NCBI GenBank assembly: GCA_031119475.1
Contig: JAVHXV010000001.1
Coordinates: 793,116 to 857,115, forward strand
DNA from: Pedobacter sp.
GTDB taxonomy: Bacteria; Bacteroidota; Bacteroidia; Sphingobacteriales; Sphingobacteriaceae
Direction of reading: 5' to 3'
Length of the DNA: 64,000 bases
Of the stretch, positions 9,371-18,004 are shown piece by piece. The notes below the pieces were generated by a model. The model was not told where the DNA came from. It worked only from the letters and a program-made list of their open reading frames with translations, and did not search any database. The stretch's first letter is position 1; the number at the start of each line of letters is the position of its first letter. The translations under genes and the position numbers were made by a program.

Positions 9371-10906
9371 TTGAAATACCTAATTTTTATATCGCTGTTC
9401 CTATTGTCAGCAACTGCAAGTGCCCAAGAGCCTGCAGTTGCTGACTCCATTTTGATGCACCAACAATCCAGACAGAATTTTGAAGCCGCAAAATGGGGAG
9501 CAACACAGCTCATTGGTTCCAGAATCAGTAAATTATCTGTGGTAGGCCTTAGCTATTTCCATCAGCAAGGGCATTTTAGGACAGCCCAACAGGCCGAAAA
9601 AACTTCAAATGCCAGATTTGCCGCCGAAGGGATAAGTTCCATCGATAGGTTTAAGCTCTATGGTTATTTTTCTTTCGACCGTACTTGGCAGGATAGCCTA
9701 GCCTTTAGTCAAAAGGGCATTGAGGATGATTTTACACCTTATTATTACATTGCCGGAAAAGCAGGGAAATTTGAACGTCAGCGTTACTTAGGTGGCGGGA
9801 TCATCAATTACAGTTTGATCAGAGACAAACTTTTCATTGGTACGGGCATCGATTACCTTTATCATACTTCGGCCAGATCGGTAGATCCAAGGTCAATGGT
9901 GACCACTTTTAGCCTTAAATTTAATCCGACTATCAGCTATAAAATCAGCAACCATCTTATTGGCGCTGGCATAACTGCTGGCTATGGCGATGAAAAGGTA
10001 GCCATAGATTATAAGAATGATGATTTTAAAGGTACACTACTCTATCCTGACCGCATTTCATATCTCAATTATGGCTACGGATACCTGGAGATCAACCAGT
10101 CTGATTTCATCAGAAGAAACAAATTTACAGGAGTGAATTTAAATTATGTCCTCGACTTATCGCAGTGGAATATCCAGGGCCGCTTGCGTTACCTCATTTC
10201 AAAAGAAGATAACCAATACCCCAAGACCAATTCCATCAATGATGAGACATTTGGTTCCTTTCAACTGGAAACCTATGCCCTAGATGTTGTCCTGAACCAT
10301 AACGGTGTTGGCGGCCAAACAGATCAGTTGGTATTGAACATGGCGCAATACAATGGCGATGATCATTTGGTAAAATTGGCGGCACGTAATTATACCTATA
10401 ATGCGACCGCAATCAGTGCTTCGTATCGCCATGCACACTACCAGAAAGAACAGCCCTATTTTTCCTACTTTGCATCATTAGCTTATCAAGATACCTATCA
10501 GCGTGATGCAGCCGCCGACCATACTTCCAGTTTTACCTACCTCCACCCGACAATAGGCGCAACATTGCATGTGGAGCAGCAACATAAAAACCTTTTTTCT
10601 GTTCAGTTGGGTATTGGAGCCAGGTTGCCATTGCAAAATGAATTGGTGGTTCCGGTTACGCAATATGTGAATTTCACGCAAGGTGTAGCTTTTCCAGATT
10701 ATTGGTATTGGGCAAGTAAAGTGGGCGAGATCAATACCGCCTTCAATTATTCGACCAGCCAGCTCTTTTCAAAATTCAGAACAGGCTTTGAGCTGAATGG
10801 AACCTATCTTCGCAAGCTGTCTATGCCACCCGTAACCATTGCCACTCCTTTTGTGCCCGGAAAAGATAATTTTTCGTTGAGTTTGGGGGCTAAATTGTAT
10901 TTTTGA
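9371..10906 (+). CDS. DUF6850 outer membrane beta-barrel protein
   Basis: A 511-residue predicted outer-membrane protein. I place the start at the TTG at 9371: it yields MKYLIFISLFLLSATASAQ, a textbook signal peptide, and follows the DUF4876 stop by one base. A longer reading from an upstream TTG at 9323 would overlap the previous gene and bury the signal peptide. The body alternates hydrophobic and polar residues with many aromatic strand ends and finishes in GAKLYF, a barrel C-terminal signature. I assign it to DUF6850, which co-occurs with DUF4876. Function is unknown; a second barrel in an uptake operon may assist export or ligand handling. Confidence 0.82.
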   Translation: MKYLIFISLFLLSATASAQEPAVADSILMHQQSRQNFEAAKWGATQLIGSRISKLSVVGLSYFHQQGHFRTAQQAEKTSNARFAAEGISSIDRFKLYGYFSFDRTWQDSLAFSQKGIEDDFTPYYYIAGKAGKFERQRYLGGGIINYSLIRDKLFIGTGIDYLYHTSARSVDPRSMVTTFSLKFNPTISYKISNHLIGAGITAGYGDEKVAIDYKNDDFKGTLLYPDRISYLNYGYGYLEINQSDFIRRNKFTGVNLNYVLDLSQWNIQGRLRYLISKEDNQYPKTNSINDETFGSFQLETYALDVVLNHNGVGGQTDQLVLNMAQYNGDDHLVKLAARNYTYNATAISASYRHAHYQKEQPYFSYFASLAYQDTYQRDAAADHTSSFTYLHPTIGATLHVEQQHKNLFSVQLGIGARLPLQNELVVPVTQYVNFTQGVAFPDYWYWASKVGEINTAFNYSTSQLFSKFRTGFELNGTYLRKLSMPPVTIATPFVPGKDNFSLSLGAKLYF

Positions 10907-10909
10907 GCC

Positions 10910-12043
10910 ATGAAAAGAGTTTTGTGCGGATTGGCAATTTCATTGGGTTTTTTACTTTTTCTTTCTTTCAGGACAATAGAGTTTAATGGCGAGATTACAC
11001 CTGATTCGCTTCGAAAGCTTTATTCAAAGCCCACAAGCGAATGGCCTAAACCTACCATTGATCCTGGCGTAGATTATCAGGAACTAGGTGTGGTGCCTCC
11101 ATCGCCTTTGGATCTCGATGACCAAAAAGTCAAAGACCGCGTAGCCCTAGGGCGGATCTTATTTTTTGATCCACGGTTATCGGAATCCAACCAGATTTCT
11201 TGCTCGAGCTGCCATGCGCCAGATTTGAACTGGACAGATGGACGTGAAGTTTCTATTGGTCATGACCATGCAGTAAACAAACGTAATGCCCCATCTCTTG
11301 AAAATGTATGGTATTTTAAGCGGCTTTTTTGGGATGGCAGGGCTGAAACTCTCGAAGATCAGGCCAAAAGCCCGCTCAGTTCAGATATAGAAATGCACCA
11401 GGATATGAAACTGTTGCCCAAGAAAATCAAAAAAATAAAAGGATATGCGCCATTTTTCATCGCTGCTTTTGGAAGTAAGGAAGTTACCGCAGATAAGATC
11501 TTCAAAAGTTTGGCCGATTTTCAACGGACCATCGTAAGCAGAAAATCAGACTTTGACCGGTTTTTAGAAGGGAACAAAAACAGTTTGACCGATCAACAGC
11601 TTACAGGGCTCCATCTCTTTCGTACCAAGGCTAGGTGCATGAACTGCCATAACGGCCCTTTATTTACAGACAATAGCTTCCACAATGTGGGGCTGACCTA
11701 TTATGGGCGTGAACATGAAGACTTGGGCCTCTACAATGTAACCAAAAAACCGGAAGACGTGGGCAAATTCAAAACTCCGGGACTTAGGAATGTCATGCGT
11801 ACAGGTCCATGGTTCCACAATGGCCTATTTGGCGACATGGATGGCATCTTGAACATGTACAATGTAGGGATGCCCGTGCAACGCGTTAGGCCAGAGCAGG
11901 AAAACGATCCCCTACTCCCAAAAAACGACAAATTGTTGAGGGGATTAAGGTTGAGCAAAGCCGAAAGGGATGCAGTCATCTCCTTTCTCCAGTCGATAAC
12001 AACCCTTCCCTGGAAAGACCGTCAGCCCGCTTTGCCCCAATAA
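10910..12043 (+). CDS. Di-heme cytochrome c peroxidase (CcpA/MauG family)
   Basis: Periplasmic di-heme peroxidase of 377 residues. It has an N-terminal membrane anchor or signal (residues 5-20) and two c-type heme sites, CSSCH at 98-102 and CMNCH at 243-247. The family motifs LGRILFFDPRLS (about 80-91) and TPGLRNV near 289-295 are both present. These enzymes reduce H2O2 or, in the MauG branch, oxidise other substrates. It is the last gene of the TonB receptor-DUF4876-DUF6850 operon, 3 bp after DUF6850, so it probably acts on whatever that system imports or protects it from peroxide. A redox step on an iron chelate is one possibility. Confidence 0.93.
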   Translation: MKRVLCGLAISLGFLLFLSFRTIEFNGEITPDSLRKLYSKPTSEWPKPTIDPGVDYQELGVVPPSPLDLDDQKVKDRVALGRILFFDPRLSESNQISCSSCHAPDLNWTDGREVSIGHDHAVNKRNAPSLENVWYFKRLFWDGRAETLEDQAKSPLSSDIEMHQDMKLLPKKIKKIKGYAPFFIAAFGSKEVTADKIFKSLADFQRTIVSRKSDFDRFLEGNKNSLTDQQLTGLHLFRTKARCMNCHNGPLFTDNSFHNVGLTYYGREHEDLGLYNVTKKPEDVGKFKTPGLRNVMRTGPWFHNGLFGDMDGILNMYNVGMPVQRVRPEQENDPLLPKNDKLLRGLRLSKAERDAVISFLQSITTLPWKDRQPALPQ

Positions 12044-12099
12044 GAAAAAAAATATTTTGATTGGTAATTTTCTTTATATTTAGTCCTCAATTTATCTAA

Positions 12100-12465
12100 A
12101 TGAAACAGCGCATCTTAGTAGTCGAGAATAACCAGACAATTCTCGAACTCATTGGCATTGTATTGGAAGATGCCGGATATGAGGTCAAATTGTATACCAC
12201 AGAAAAGGCAATTTTATCACATATCATCAACTTTCAGCCTGATGCCATTTTATTGGACATTTTTAAGCCTACAATAGAAGGAACAGAACTCTGCAGGCAG
12301 CTTAAGGAAGCCCAATCAACTGCCCATATTCCGGTGATCGTACTTTCTACCCATCCACAGATTGCCAAGGTAAAAGAAATCTGCGCCGACGAAATCGTAC
12401 CAAAACCCTTTGATATCGATGGATTATTGGATGTATTGAAAGATCAGCTCAAAACTGCTAGTTAA
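12100..12465 (+). CDS. Stand-alone response regulator receiver domain protein
   Basis: A 121-residue single-domain receiver without an output domain. The phosphoacceptor is Asp53 in ILLDIFKP, the switch Ser is at 83 and the conserved Lys is at 102 in VPKPF. The acidic pair at the end of strand 1 is altered: Glu9-Asn10 replaces the usual Glu/Asp-Asp, so Mg2+ binding may be weakened. No histidine kinase lies beside it. The ECF sigma gene follows after about 70 bp on the same strand, which is suggestive but not proof of a functional link. Confidence 0.9.
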   Translation: MKQRILVVENNQTILELIGIVLEDAGYEVKLYTTEKAILSHIINFQPDAILLDIFKPTIEGTELCRQLKEAQSTAHIPVIVLSTHPQIAKVKEICADEIVPKPFDIDGLLDVLKDQLKTAS

Positions 12466-12536
12466 ATCGAATAGCTTATAAGAATAAATAGAACATTCTC
12501 CTTACCTAGGTGTTAATTAGCTAATTCTTAACAGCT

Positions 12537-13163
12537 ATGGTATTTATCCTTCCCTTTTCAAGACCGAAAGACCAGGTATTTAAGCCTGTTGTCATTTCCC
12601 CTTTTGAGGAAAAATTGTTGGCGGGCCTTAGGGTGGGAGATAAAAATTCCATCGACCTGTTGTACAAGAACTATTCTTCTTCGCTCTTTGGGATTATCAT
12701 CAGGATCGTAAAATTTGATGAAATTGCTGAGGATGTGCTACAGGACACTTTTCTGAAGATTTGGAAATACATTGGCCAATACGACCAATCAAAAGGAAGG
12801 CTTTATACCTGGATGGCAAACCTGGCCAAAAATACAGCCATCGATCAAATCAGGAGCAAGCATTATGTGCATGGCGCCAAAACTGATGACATCACTACCT
12901 TGGCAGCAGAAAATATCTCAAAACGGCCCAACGACCAATTTAACCTCGATGCCATCGGACTTAAGCAATTGATGTACAACCTGAAGCCTGAACACAAACA
13001 GATCATAGATCTTTTCTACTATCAAGGCTACACACATGTGGAAGTGGCAGAACACTTAAATATCCCATTGGGAACTGTTAAAACTAGGATTCGCCAGGCA
13101 ATCCTAAACCTGAGGCAATATTTCAATGAAACCAATTCCAAGTTGAAAGCCCTTAGCGCCTAA
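12537..13163 (+). CDS. ECF-family RNA polymerase sigma factor
   Basis: A 208-residue sigma-70 family factor with only regions 2 and 4. Region 2 spans about residues 38-105, with the LQDTFLKIWKYI core and WMANLAKNTAIDQIR for -10 recognition. Region 4 (about 140-200) contains the helix-turn-helix THVEVAEHLNIPLGTVKTRI. No zinc-finger anti-sigma or FecR gene follows, unlike typical ECF loci. A tiny membrane protein is encoded convergently right against its stop codon. Its regulon cannot be read from this window. Confidence 0.93.
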   Translation: MVFILPFSRPKDQVFKPVVISPFEEKLLAGLRVGDKNSIDLLYKNYSSSLFGIIIRIVKFDEIAEDVLQDTFLKIWKYIGQYDQSKGRLYTWMANLAKNTAIDQIRSKHYVHGAKTDDITTLAAENISKRPNDQFNLDAIGLKQLMYNLKPEHKQIIDLFYYQGYTHVEVAEHLNIPLGTVKTRIRQAILNLRQYFNETNSKLKALSA

Positions 13164-13325
13164 CTATACCTTAGCATCTTCGTGCTTGTCAGATTTCACC
13201 TCGTTGGCATTCAATTCCTGCTCCATTTTTTTCTGATCTTTCCTATTTCGCCTAATAATGAAATAGAAAAAACCGATGATCGCGATTACAACGATGGCAA
13301 TCACCACTGAATTCAATTTTAGCAT
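13164..13325 (-). CDS. Small single-pass membrane protein (53 residues)
   Basis: A short gene read on the minus strand from ATG at 13325 to TAG at 13164. The product begins MLKLNSVVIAIVVIAIIGFF, giving one strong transmembrane helix (about residues 6-24), then a basic RRNRKDQKK patch and a highly charged tail ending KHEDAKV. The stop codon is immediately adjacent to the convergent sigma-factor stop. The design (helix, positive-inside patch, charged cytoplasmic tail) is typical of genuine small membrane proteins, but the function is unknown. Being convergent, it is not an obvious anti-sigma factor. Confidence 0.65.
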   Translation of the reverse strand: MLKLNSVVIAIVVIAIIGFFYFIIRRNRKDQKKMEQELNANEVKSDKHEDAKV

Positions 13326-13397
13326 GGGCTAGTAAATTAGCATACACTTAATGAATTAAAATTAGCAGTTTATTGTTTGATGAAAATTAAATGAATG

Positions 13398-14510
13398 TTA
13401 AATTTCATCCCTCGGAAACAAAGTAGGCTGGATGGGATAGTTTTCCTTTTTAAGATATTGCTCAGGGAAATTTGAAAAACCAACGCCTATCAGCCTTACT
13501 TTTTTTCCATCAAAATCAACCTGTTTTAACAGTGATTGTGCACAAGACAATACATTTTCAATGGTCGAGATCGGCTGTGGGAAAGAAGTACTCCTGGTCA
13601 ATTGTTTAAAGTCTTCGAATTTTACTTTTAGGGTGATGGTTCTTCCAAATGCCTGGTAATGGGATGCTCGTTTAAAGGCAGATTTCGCAATCTGCACCAA
13701 CCATTCGTCCAACTCTTCTCCCCTTTCCAGATCATATGAAAATGTATCTTCTGCACTGATCGATTTGATTTCCTGATTGGCATGGACCGGCCGGTCATCA
13801 ATTCCGCGGACAATTTTATAAAAGAACTTCCCTGTTTTACCGAAAAGTTGGACCAACCGATGTTCAGATAACTTTTTGAGGTCGCCTCCGGTGTACAGGC
13901 CTTGGCGTTTCATTTTTTCTGAGGTGACCTTACCCACTCCGAAAAATTTTTCTACGGGCAATTGTTCCATAAATTTCTCCAGTTTGGAAGGGCCGATAAA
14001 AGTCAGGCCATCAGGTTTGTTCATATCTGAAGCAATCTTTGCAGCAAATTTATTGATAGATACCCCTGCAGAAGCAGTAAGATGGAGCTCTTCCCGGATC
14101 GCCCGTTTGATCTCTTCGGCGATGCTGAGCGCAGAGCCAATGCCCAACTTATCTGTGGTCACATCTAAGTAGGCTTCATCTAGCGATAGTGGTTCGATCA
14201 GGTCTGTATATCTCCTGAAAATTGCCCTGATCTGCTGGGAAACTTCTTTATAGGCATTAAATCTAGGATACACAAAAATGGCATGTGGACAGAGCTGAAA
14301 TGCCCTTTTTGATGTCATGGCCGATTTGACACCAAATTTTCTGGCCTCATAACTTGCTGTAGCCACCACTCCTCTTCCATCAGCAGGACCACCCACTACC
14401 AAAGGCTTGCCGCGATATTCCGGAAAATCTCTTTGCTCAACAGCAGCATAAAATGCATCCATGTCGATGTGGATGATCTTTCGATACTGAGGTTTGTCGG
14501 TATTTTCCAT
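13398..14510 (-). CDS. dinB: DNA polymerase IV (Y-family translesion polymerase)
   Basis: Error-prone Y-family polymerase of 370 residues, a typical full length. Visible motifs are HIDMDAFYAAVEQRD at the N-terminus (metal-binding Asp and steric-gate region), SYEARKFGVKSAM, and SLDEAYLDVT with the catalytic Asp-Glu pair near residue 105. The little-finger domain occupies the last third. It ends in QPTLFPRDEI, which may include a beta-clamp-binding QxxLF-type motif (QPTLF). It starts 3 bp after the stop of the upstream secreted hydrolase gene, so the two are cotranscribed. No clear SOS box was seen in front of the pair. Confidence 0.96.
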   Translation of the reverse strand: MENTDKPQYRKIIHIDMDAFYAAVEQRDFPEYRGKPLVVGGPADGRGVVATASYEARKFGVKSAMTSKRAFQLCPHAIFVYPRFNAYKEVSQQIRAIFRRYTDLIEPLSLDEAYLDVTTDKLGIGSALSIAEEIKRAIREELHLTASAGVSINKFAAKIASDMNKPDGLTFIGPSKLEKFMEQLPVEKFFGVGKVTSEKMKRQGLYTGGDLKKLSEHRLVQLFGKTGKFFYKIVRGIDDRPVHANQEIKSISAEDTFSYDLERGEELDEWLVQIAKSAFKRASHYQAFGRTITLKVKFEDFKQLTRSTSFPQPISTIENVLSCAQSLLKQVDFDGKKVRLIGVGFSNFPEQYLKKENYPIQPTLFPRDEI

Positions 14511-14513
14511 TTT

Positions 14514-15467
14514 CTATTCCAAAATATAGTTCTCGTAGGCACGATCGCCCCAAAAAACATAATTCCGATCTTGAAATTTAGTACCCCTAAACATCAGGTC
14601 GATCAATCCATTTTTCTCGACCAATACCGTATGAAAAATTTCCCCTGCGGGATTCTTGATCAATTTAATGCTGATTTGGTTACGTCGATCTGCCCACCAG
14701 AGCTGATTGGCAGATTCGTGATGGGAAAGCAGAAATGAAAATCCGAGCTCTTTTGCCATCAACTTGCTCCTGTACCAGGTTCCACCAGTTGGAGAGACCA
14801 AGGGTTTACCATTATAAACGACAACACTATCGTTATAGGCAATGATCTGCAAAGAATTGTTCGCATGTTTTAACCATTGGCTTAATCTTTCGCTGTGTTT
14901 TTCAGTTTCATACCCGTAGGTCGCATCTAAAAATCCAATCCTTTCAATCACTGGCGGAATTTCTGTCTTAGAATTTAAATATCCAAAAATGAAGCTTCCT
15001 CCACCACTATGACCGCAGATCGTAATCTTTGGCGCATAGCGTAGGTATTTTTGATTAATCAGCTCAACAAACCCAGCAATCCTTTCATCGGCATCTGCAA
15101 ATTTCCTGCGCCAGGCAGGCCAACTTTTCAATGTGTTTTCCAGATAGACTACAATGTAATTGGTTTTGGGATCGGCATGTCTGATAAAAGCAGTCTGCGC
15201 ACCAATGTGCTGGATATTGAAGTGCCAGTCATCTCCTTCTTTCAATTTCTTACCAAAAGTTTGCGCCGTTGTATTGCCATTTGGCAACGCAAATACTATG
15301 ATCTTGGTTGCATTGGAAGCCAATAACTGTGCAGGCTCGTCGATGGTAAGCATTACCCCACTGTCGATTTCAATTTTTTTTAGCGAACCGAATTTTTCGT
15401 TAAATGATTGTGCGCTTGAATTTAGCTCAATTAGGGTAAGGCAAATAATGATGATGAACTGCTTCAT
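14514..15467 (-). CDS. Secreted alpha/beta-hydrolase-like protein
   Basis: A 317-residue exported protein from the ATG at 15467; this start gives MKQFIIIICLTLIELNSSAQ, a signal peptide, whereas an upstream in-frame start adds eight residues that spoil it. The nucleophile elbow GHSGGGS (about residues 155-161) places it with alpha/beta hydrolases. SHHESANQLWW near residue 260 may supply the catalytic His. The substrate is unknown. It lies 3 bp upstream of dinB on the same strand, an odd pairing of a periplasmic hydrolase with a translesion polymerase that probably reflects shared transcription rather than shared function. Confidence 0.75.
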   Translation of the reverse strand: MKQFIIIICLTLIELNSSAQSFNEKFGSLKKIEIDSGVMLTIDEPAQLLASNATKIIVFALPNGNTTAQTFGKKLKEGDDWHFNIQHIGAQTAFIRHADPKTNYIVVYLENTLKSWPAWRRKFADADERIAGFVELINQKYLRYAPKITICGHSGGGSFIFGYLNSKTEIPPVIERIGFLDATYGYETEKHSERLSQWLKHANNSLQIIAYNDSVVVYNGKPLVSPTGGTWYRSKLMAKELGFSFLLSHHESANQLWWADRRNQISIKLIKNPAGEIFHTVLVEKNGLIDLMFRGTKFQDRNYVFWGDRAYENYILE

Positions 15468-15558
15468 ATCCAAATTTACAACAATTGACAATTAAAGCGC
15501 AATGGGCCAATTATTCAGACCGATCTTTCCCTACGGTAAAATGGTTATGACTTCAGGT

Positions 15559-16308
15559 TTATTTTTTTGGCTCCCTGCCCAAATTTACCACCACCCCAAC
15601 ACTAAATACCGTGTTTCCCGCATTCAGGAACTTGCGGCTCTTTAGTCCGAAATTACTGCCACTGGTGTATTGCAGTTGGACCTGGTCGCTCAAGATCATC
15701 CGCGTAAAAAAAATGGGTTCCAGAAAAATATTATCTTCATTGGGCTGTGCAATCGAATTAATCGTGAAATCTTTGGTCTTGATAAAGCTCATCCTCAATG
15801 CCGTACCATAATTTAGGCCGAATGCTCTCCCAAAAAGCTTTAGGTCATTCTTCTTTTTTGAACTATAGTTTACCTGGATAAACTTTTTGCTATAGGTTGC
15901 ATCCTTGAATTCTGAGCCCAACAACGTTTCCTGGTCATCGAATATCCTTCGGATCCTATTGCTCCTCCCATCGCCAAAACCAGCATAAATTTCAAGTATC
16001 CAGTTTTTATCTTCACCAAATGTTTGAAAATACCCTCCACCGAATTCGATCATCTTATGCTTAATAGCTGTCTTTTTGCCCGTATTTTTTAAGTAGGCGC
16101 CATTGGCCAGTATTGCAAAATGGTTACTAAAGGCATAGGCAGAGTTAAAATTGAAGTTGCCCTTGAACGAAAGATGGGCACCGGCGGCAACCTCACCCTT
16201 TGTGGTCAACATCGGTGTGTTTGGTACACTGGGCAGGTAAATTGATGAACAGCTTGATAGCAATAGGATGCAGATGGTCGCAAGGGTTCGTAAGTTTAGG
16301 GATATCAT
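15559..16308 (-). CDS. Outer-membrane-type lipoprotein, hypothetical
   Basis: A 249-residue predicted lipoprotein: the signal ends in LLLSSC (lipobox, Cys20), followed by SSIYLPSVPNTPML. The rest consists of short alternating strands with aromatic residues and ends in VFSVGVVVNLG, suggesting a small beta-barrel or barrel-like outer-membrane protein. I do not recognise a named family with certainty. It follows truC by 21 bp on the same strand and could be the last gene of a run that includes the HDAC-type gene and truC. Confidence 0.65.
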   Translation of the reverse strand: MISLNLRTLATICILLLSSCSSIYLPSVPNTPMLTTKGEVAAGAHLSFKGNFNFNSAYAFSNHFAILANGAYLKNTGKKTAIKHKMIEFGGGYFQTFGEDKNWILEIYAGFGDGRSNRIRRIFDDQETLLGSEFKDATYSKKFIQVNYSSKKKNDLKLFGRAFGLNYGTALRMSFIKTKDFTINSIAQPNEDNIFLEPIFFTRMILSDQVQLQYTSGSNFGLKSRKFLNAGNTVFSVGVVVNLGREPKK

Positions 16309-16329
16309 AGATTGATAACAGCATTTGGA

Positions 16330-17013
16330 TCAGATTATTATCTCCATGAGCTGCAACATGCGCTTAAATTCATCCTGCACCGGTGCTTCCATCGAAATTG
16401 ATTGGCCTGTAATGGGATGATTAAATTTCAATGCCGAAGCATGCAATAACATGGTCGACATATCGAATTTTTCAGTGAAAAACTTATTCTGCTTATTGCA
16501 GCCATGTTTTCGGTCACCAATGATGGGATGAAAGATGTGTGCAAAATGTTTACGGAGCTGATGCATCCGACCCGTTGTCGGCGTTGCTTCTACCAATGAA
16601 TATCTCGAAGTTGCGTGCTTGCCATGCGGAACATTGATTTCTGCACGTTGTAAAGTCAGAAATGAAGTGAAGGCATCTTGCAACGTTCCATTATCCTTTA
16701 CCAAAGGATAGTCGATATCCAATTGGTCAGGTGTGTAGCCGCGAACAATTGCCAAGTACTTCTTGTGTACCAATCCCTCCTGAAATTGTTTTTGCATGGC
16801 AATTTCAACATCTTTTTCAAAAGCGAAGAGTAATAGCCCCCCTGTTTTGCGATCGATCCGATGGACTGGACTTACATGCTGGCCGATCTGGTCGCGAAGC
16901 AGTTGTAAAGCAAATTCAGTAGCATCATTGGCAATTTTAGAGCGATGGACCAATAATCCATGGGGCTTATTAATGGCGATCAGGTGTTCATCCTGATAAA
17001 TAATAGGTAGCAT
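16330..17013 (-). CDS. truC: tRNA pseudouridine synthase C-like (RluA family)
   Basis: RNA pseudouridine synthase of 227 residues. The catalytic Asp54 sits in HRIDRKTGGLL, the RluA-family motif, and the protein has no N-terminal S4 domain. The compact length and overall layout (LPIIYQDEHLIAINKPHGLL at the N-terminus, TGRMHQLRKHFAH near residue 165) match TruC, which modifies U65 of tRNA in E. coli. The specific target is inferred from length and layout; another RluA-type target cannot be excluded. It sits 39 bp downstream of the HDAC-family gene. Confidence 0.85.
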   Translation of the reverse strand: MLPIIYQDEHLIAINKPHGLLVHRSKIANDATEFALQLLRDQIGQHVSPVHRIDRKTGGLLLFAFEKDVEIAMQKQFQEGLVHKKYLAIVRGYTPDQLDIDYPLVKDNGTLQDAFTSFLTLQRAEINVPHGKHATSRYSLVEATPTTGRMHQLRKHFAHIFHPIIGDRKHGCNKQNKFFTEKFDMSTMLLHASALKFNHPITGQSISMEAPVQDEFKRMLQLMEIII

Positions 17014-17052
17014 AGAGGCAAAGATAGCATTCCCATGATAGTGCTGGAATTC

Positions 17053-17958
17053 TTAACCTGAAAAGATATCTTTAGATACCCGAAAGGTATGGCAATGTGC
17101 ATCTACAATGGTCTTGATATCGGCAGAATAGCCACCACCCATGCTCACCTGAACAGGGATTTGATGTTTCTTACAGGCAGAAAGCACCATATGATCACGT
17201 TCTTTGCAAGCTGATTTGCTCAGATCAAGCTTTCCGAGCTGGTCTGTTGCCAATACATCTACTCCAGCCAAATAGAAAACAAAATCGGGACGATGTTTTT
17301 TAAAGAGGACAGGAAGCGACCCACTTAATCTGTTTAAAAATTCCTCATCCCCAGTACCATTTGCCAAAGGGATATCTAAATCTGATTGCTCTTTTCTAAA
17401 TGGAAAATTCTTTTCGCCATGCATTGAAAAAGTAAAAACCCGAGGTTCATTTTTAAAGATTTCGGCCGTCCCATTTCCCTGATGTACATCTAAATCAATA
17501 ATTAAGATCCGTCCAGCTAATCCATTATTTAATAAATGGTTGGCTGCGATGGCCTGATCATTTAAGAGACAAAATCCTTCTCCCCAATCCGTGCCTGCAT
17601 GATGCGTACCACCGGCTACATTAAATGCCACGCCATGATCGAACGCAGAATGAGCTCCGTCTATTGTTCCCTGGGCAATACACAATTCACGTTCTACGAG
17701 TTGTGCCGTTAAAGGAAATCCAATCCTACGCTGCTCTGCGCTTGGCAAGGTCAGATTTTTAAGCATCGACCAATAATTGCGATCGTGCGTAGCCAATACC
17801 TCTGCCTCATCCAAAATACCTGGTTCAAAGAAATGATCTAAGAAAAAAGTGCCTTCATGCAGCAACTGGGCCGGAATAAGCTCATACTTCAGCATCGGAA
17901 ACCGATGTCCATCCGGTAAAGGATGTGCATAGATTGGATGATAGGCGATTTTGATCAT
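17053..17958 (-). CDS. Histone deacetylase superfamily (class II-like) amidohydrolase
   Basis: A 301-residue Zn-dependent deacetylase of the HDAC/acetoin-utilisation superfamily. Motifs visible: THHAGTDWGEGFCLLND (catalytic His pair and substrate loop), LIIDLDVHQGNGT (zinc-binding Asp and His), DFVFYLAGVDVL (second zinc Asp) and SMGGGYS near the C-terminus. In bacteria these act on acetylpolyamines, acetylated small molecules or lysines; the substrate is not predictable here. It is part of a minus-strand series kynU-bestrophin-HDAC-truC. A tract of TTTGGTT repeats separates it from bestrophin. Confidence 0.9.
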   Translation of the reverse strand: MIKIAYHPIYAHPLPDGHRFPMLKYELIPAQLLHEGTFFLDHFFEPGILDEAEVLATHDRNYWSMLKNLTLPSAEQRRIGFPLTAQLVERELCIAQGTIDGAHSAFDHGVAFNVAGGTHHAGTDWGEGFCLLNDQAIAANHLLNNGLAGRILIIDLDVHQGNGTAEIFKNEPRVFTFSMHGEKNFPFRKEQSDLDIPLANGTGDEEFLNRLSGSLPVLFKKHRPDFVFYLAGVDVLATDQLGKLDLSKSACKERDHMVLSACKKHQIPVQVSMGGGYSADIKTIVDAHCHTFRVSKDIFSG

Positions 17959-17997
17959 TGGTTGTTTAGATGTTTGGTTTTTTGGTTGTTTGGTTAA
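17957..17997. repeat. TTGGTTGTTT-type repeat in the bestrophin/HDAC spacer
   Basis: Low-complexity T/G units (TTTGGTT and TTGGTTGTTT) between the bestrophin stop and the HDAC-type start. They are similar to those at 3737-3758. Confidence 0.5.
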
Positions 17998-18004
17998 TAT
18001 ATCG

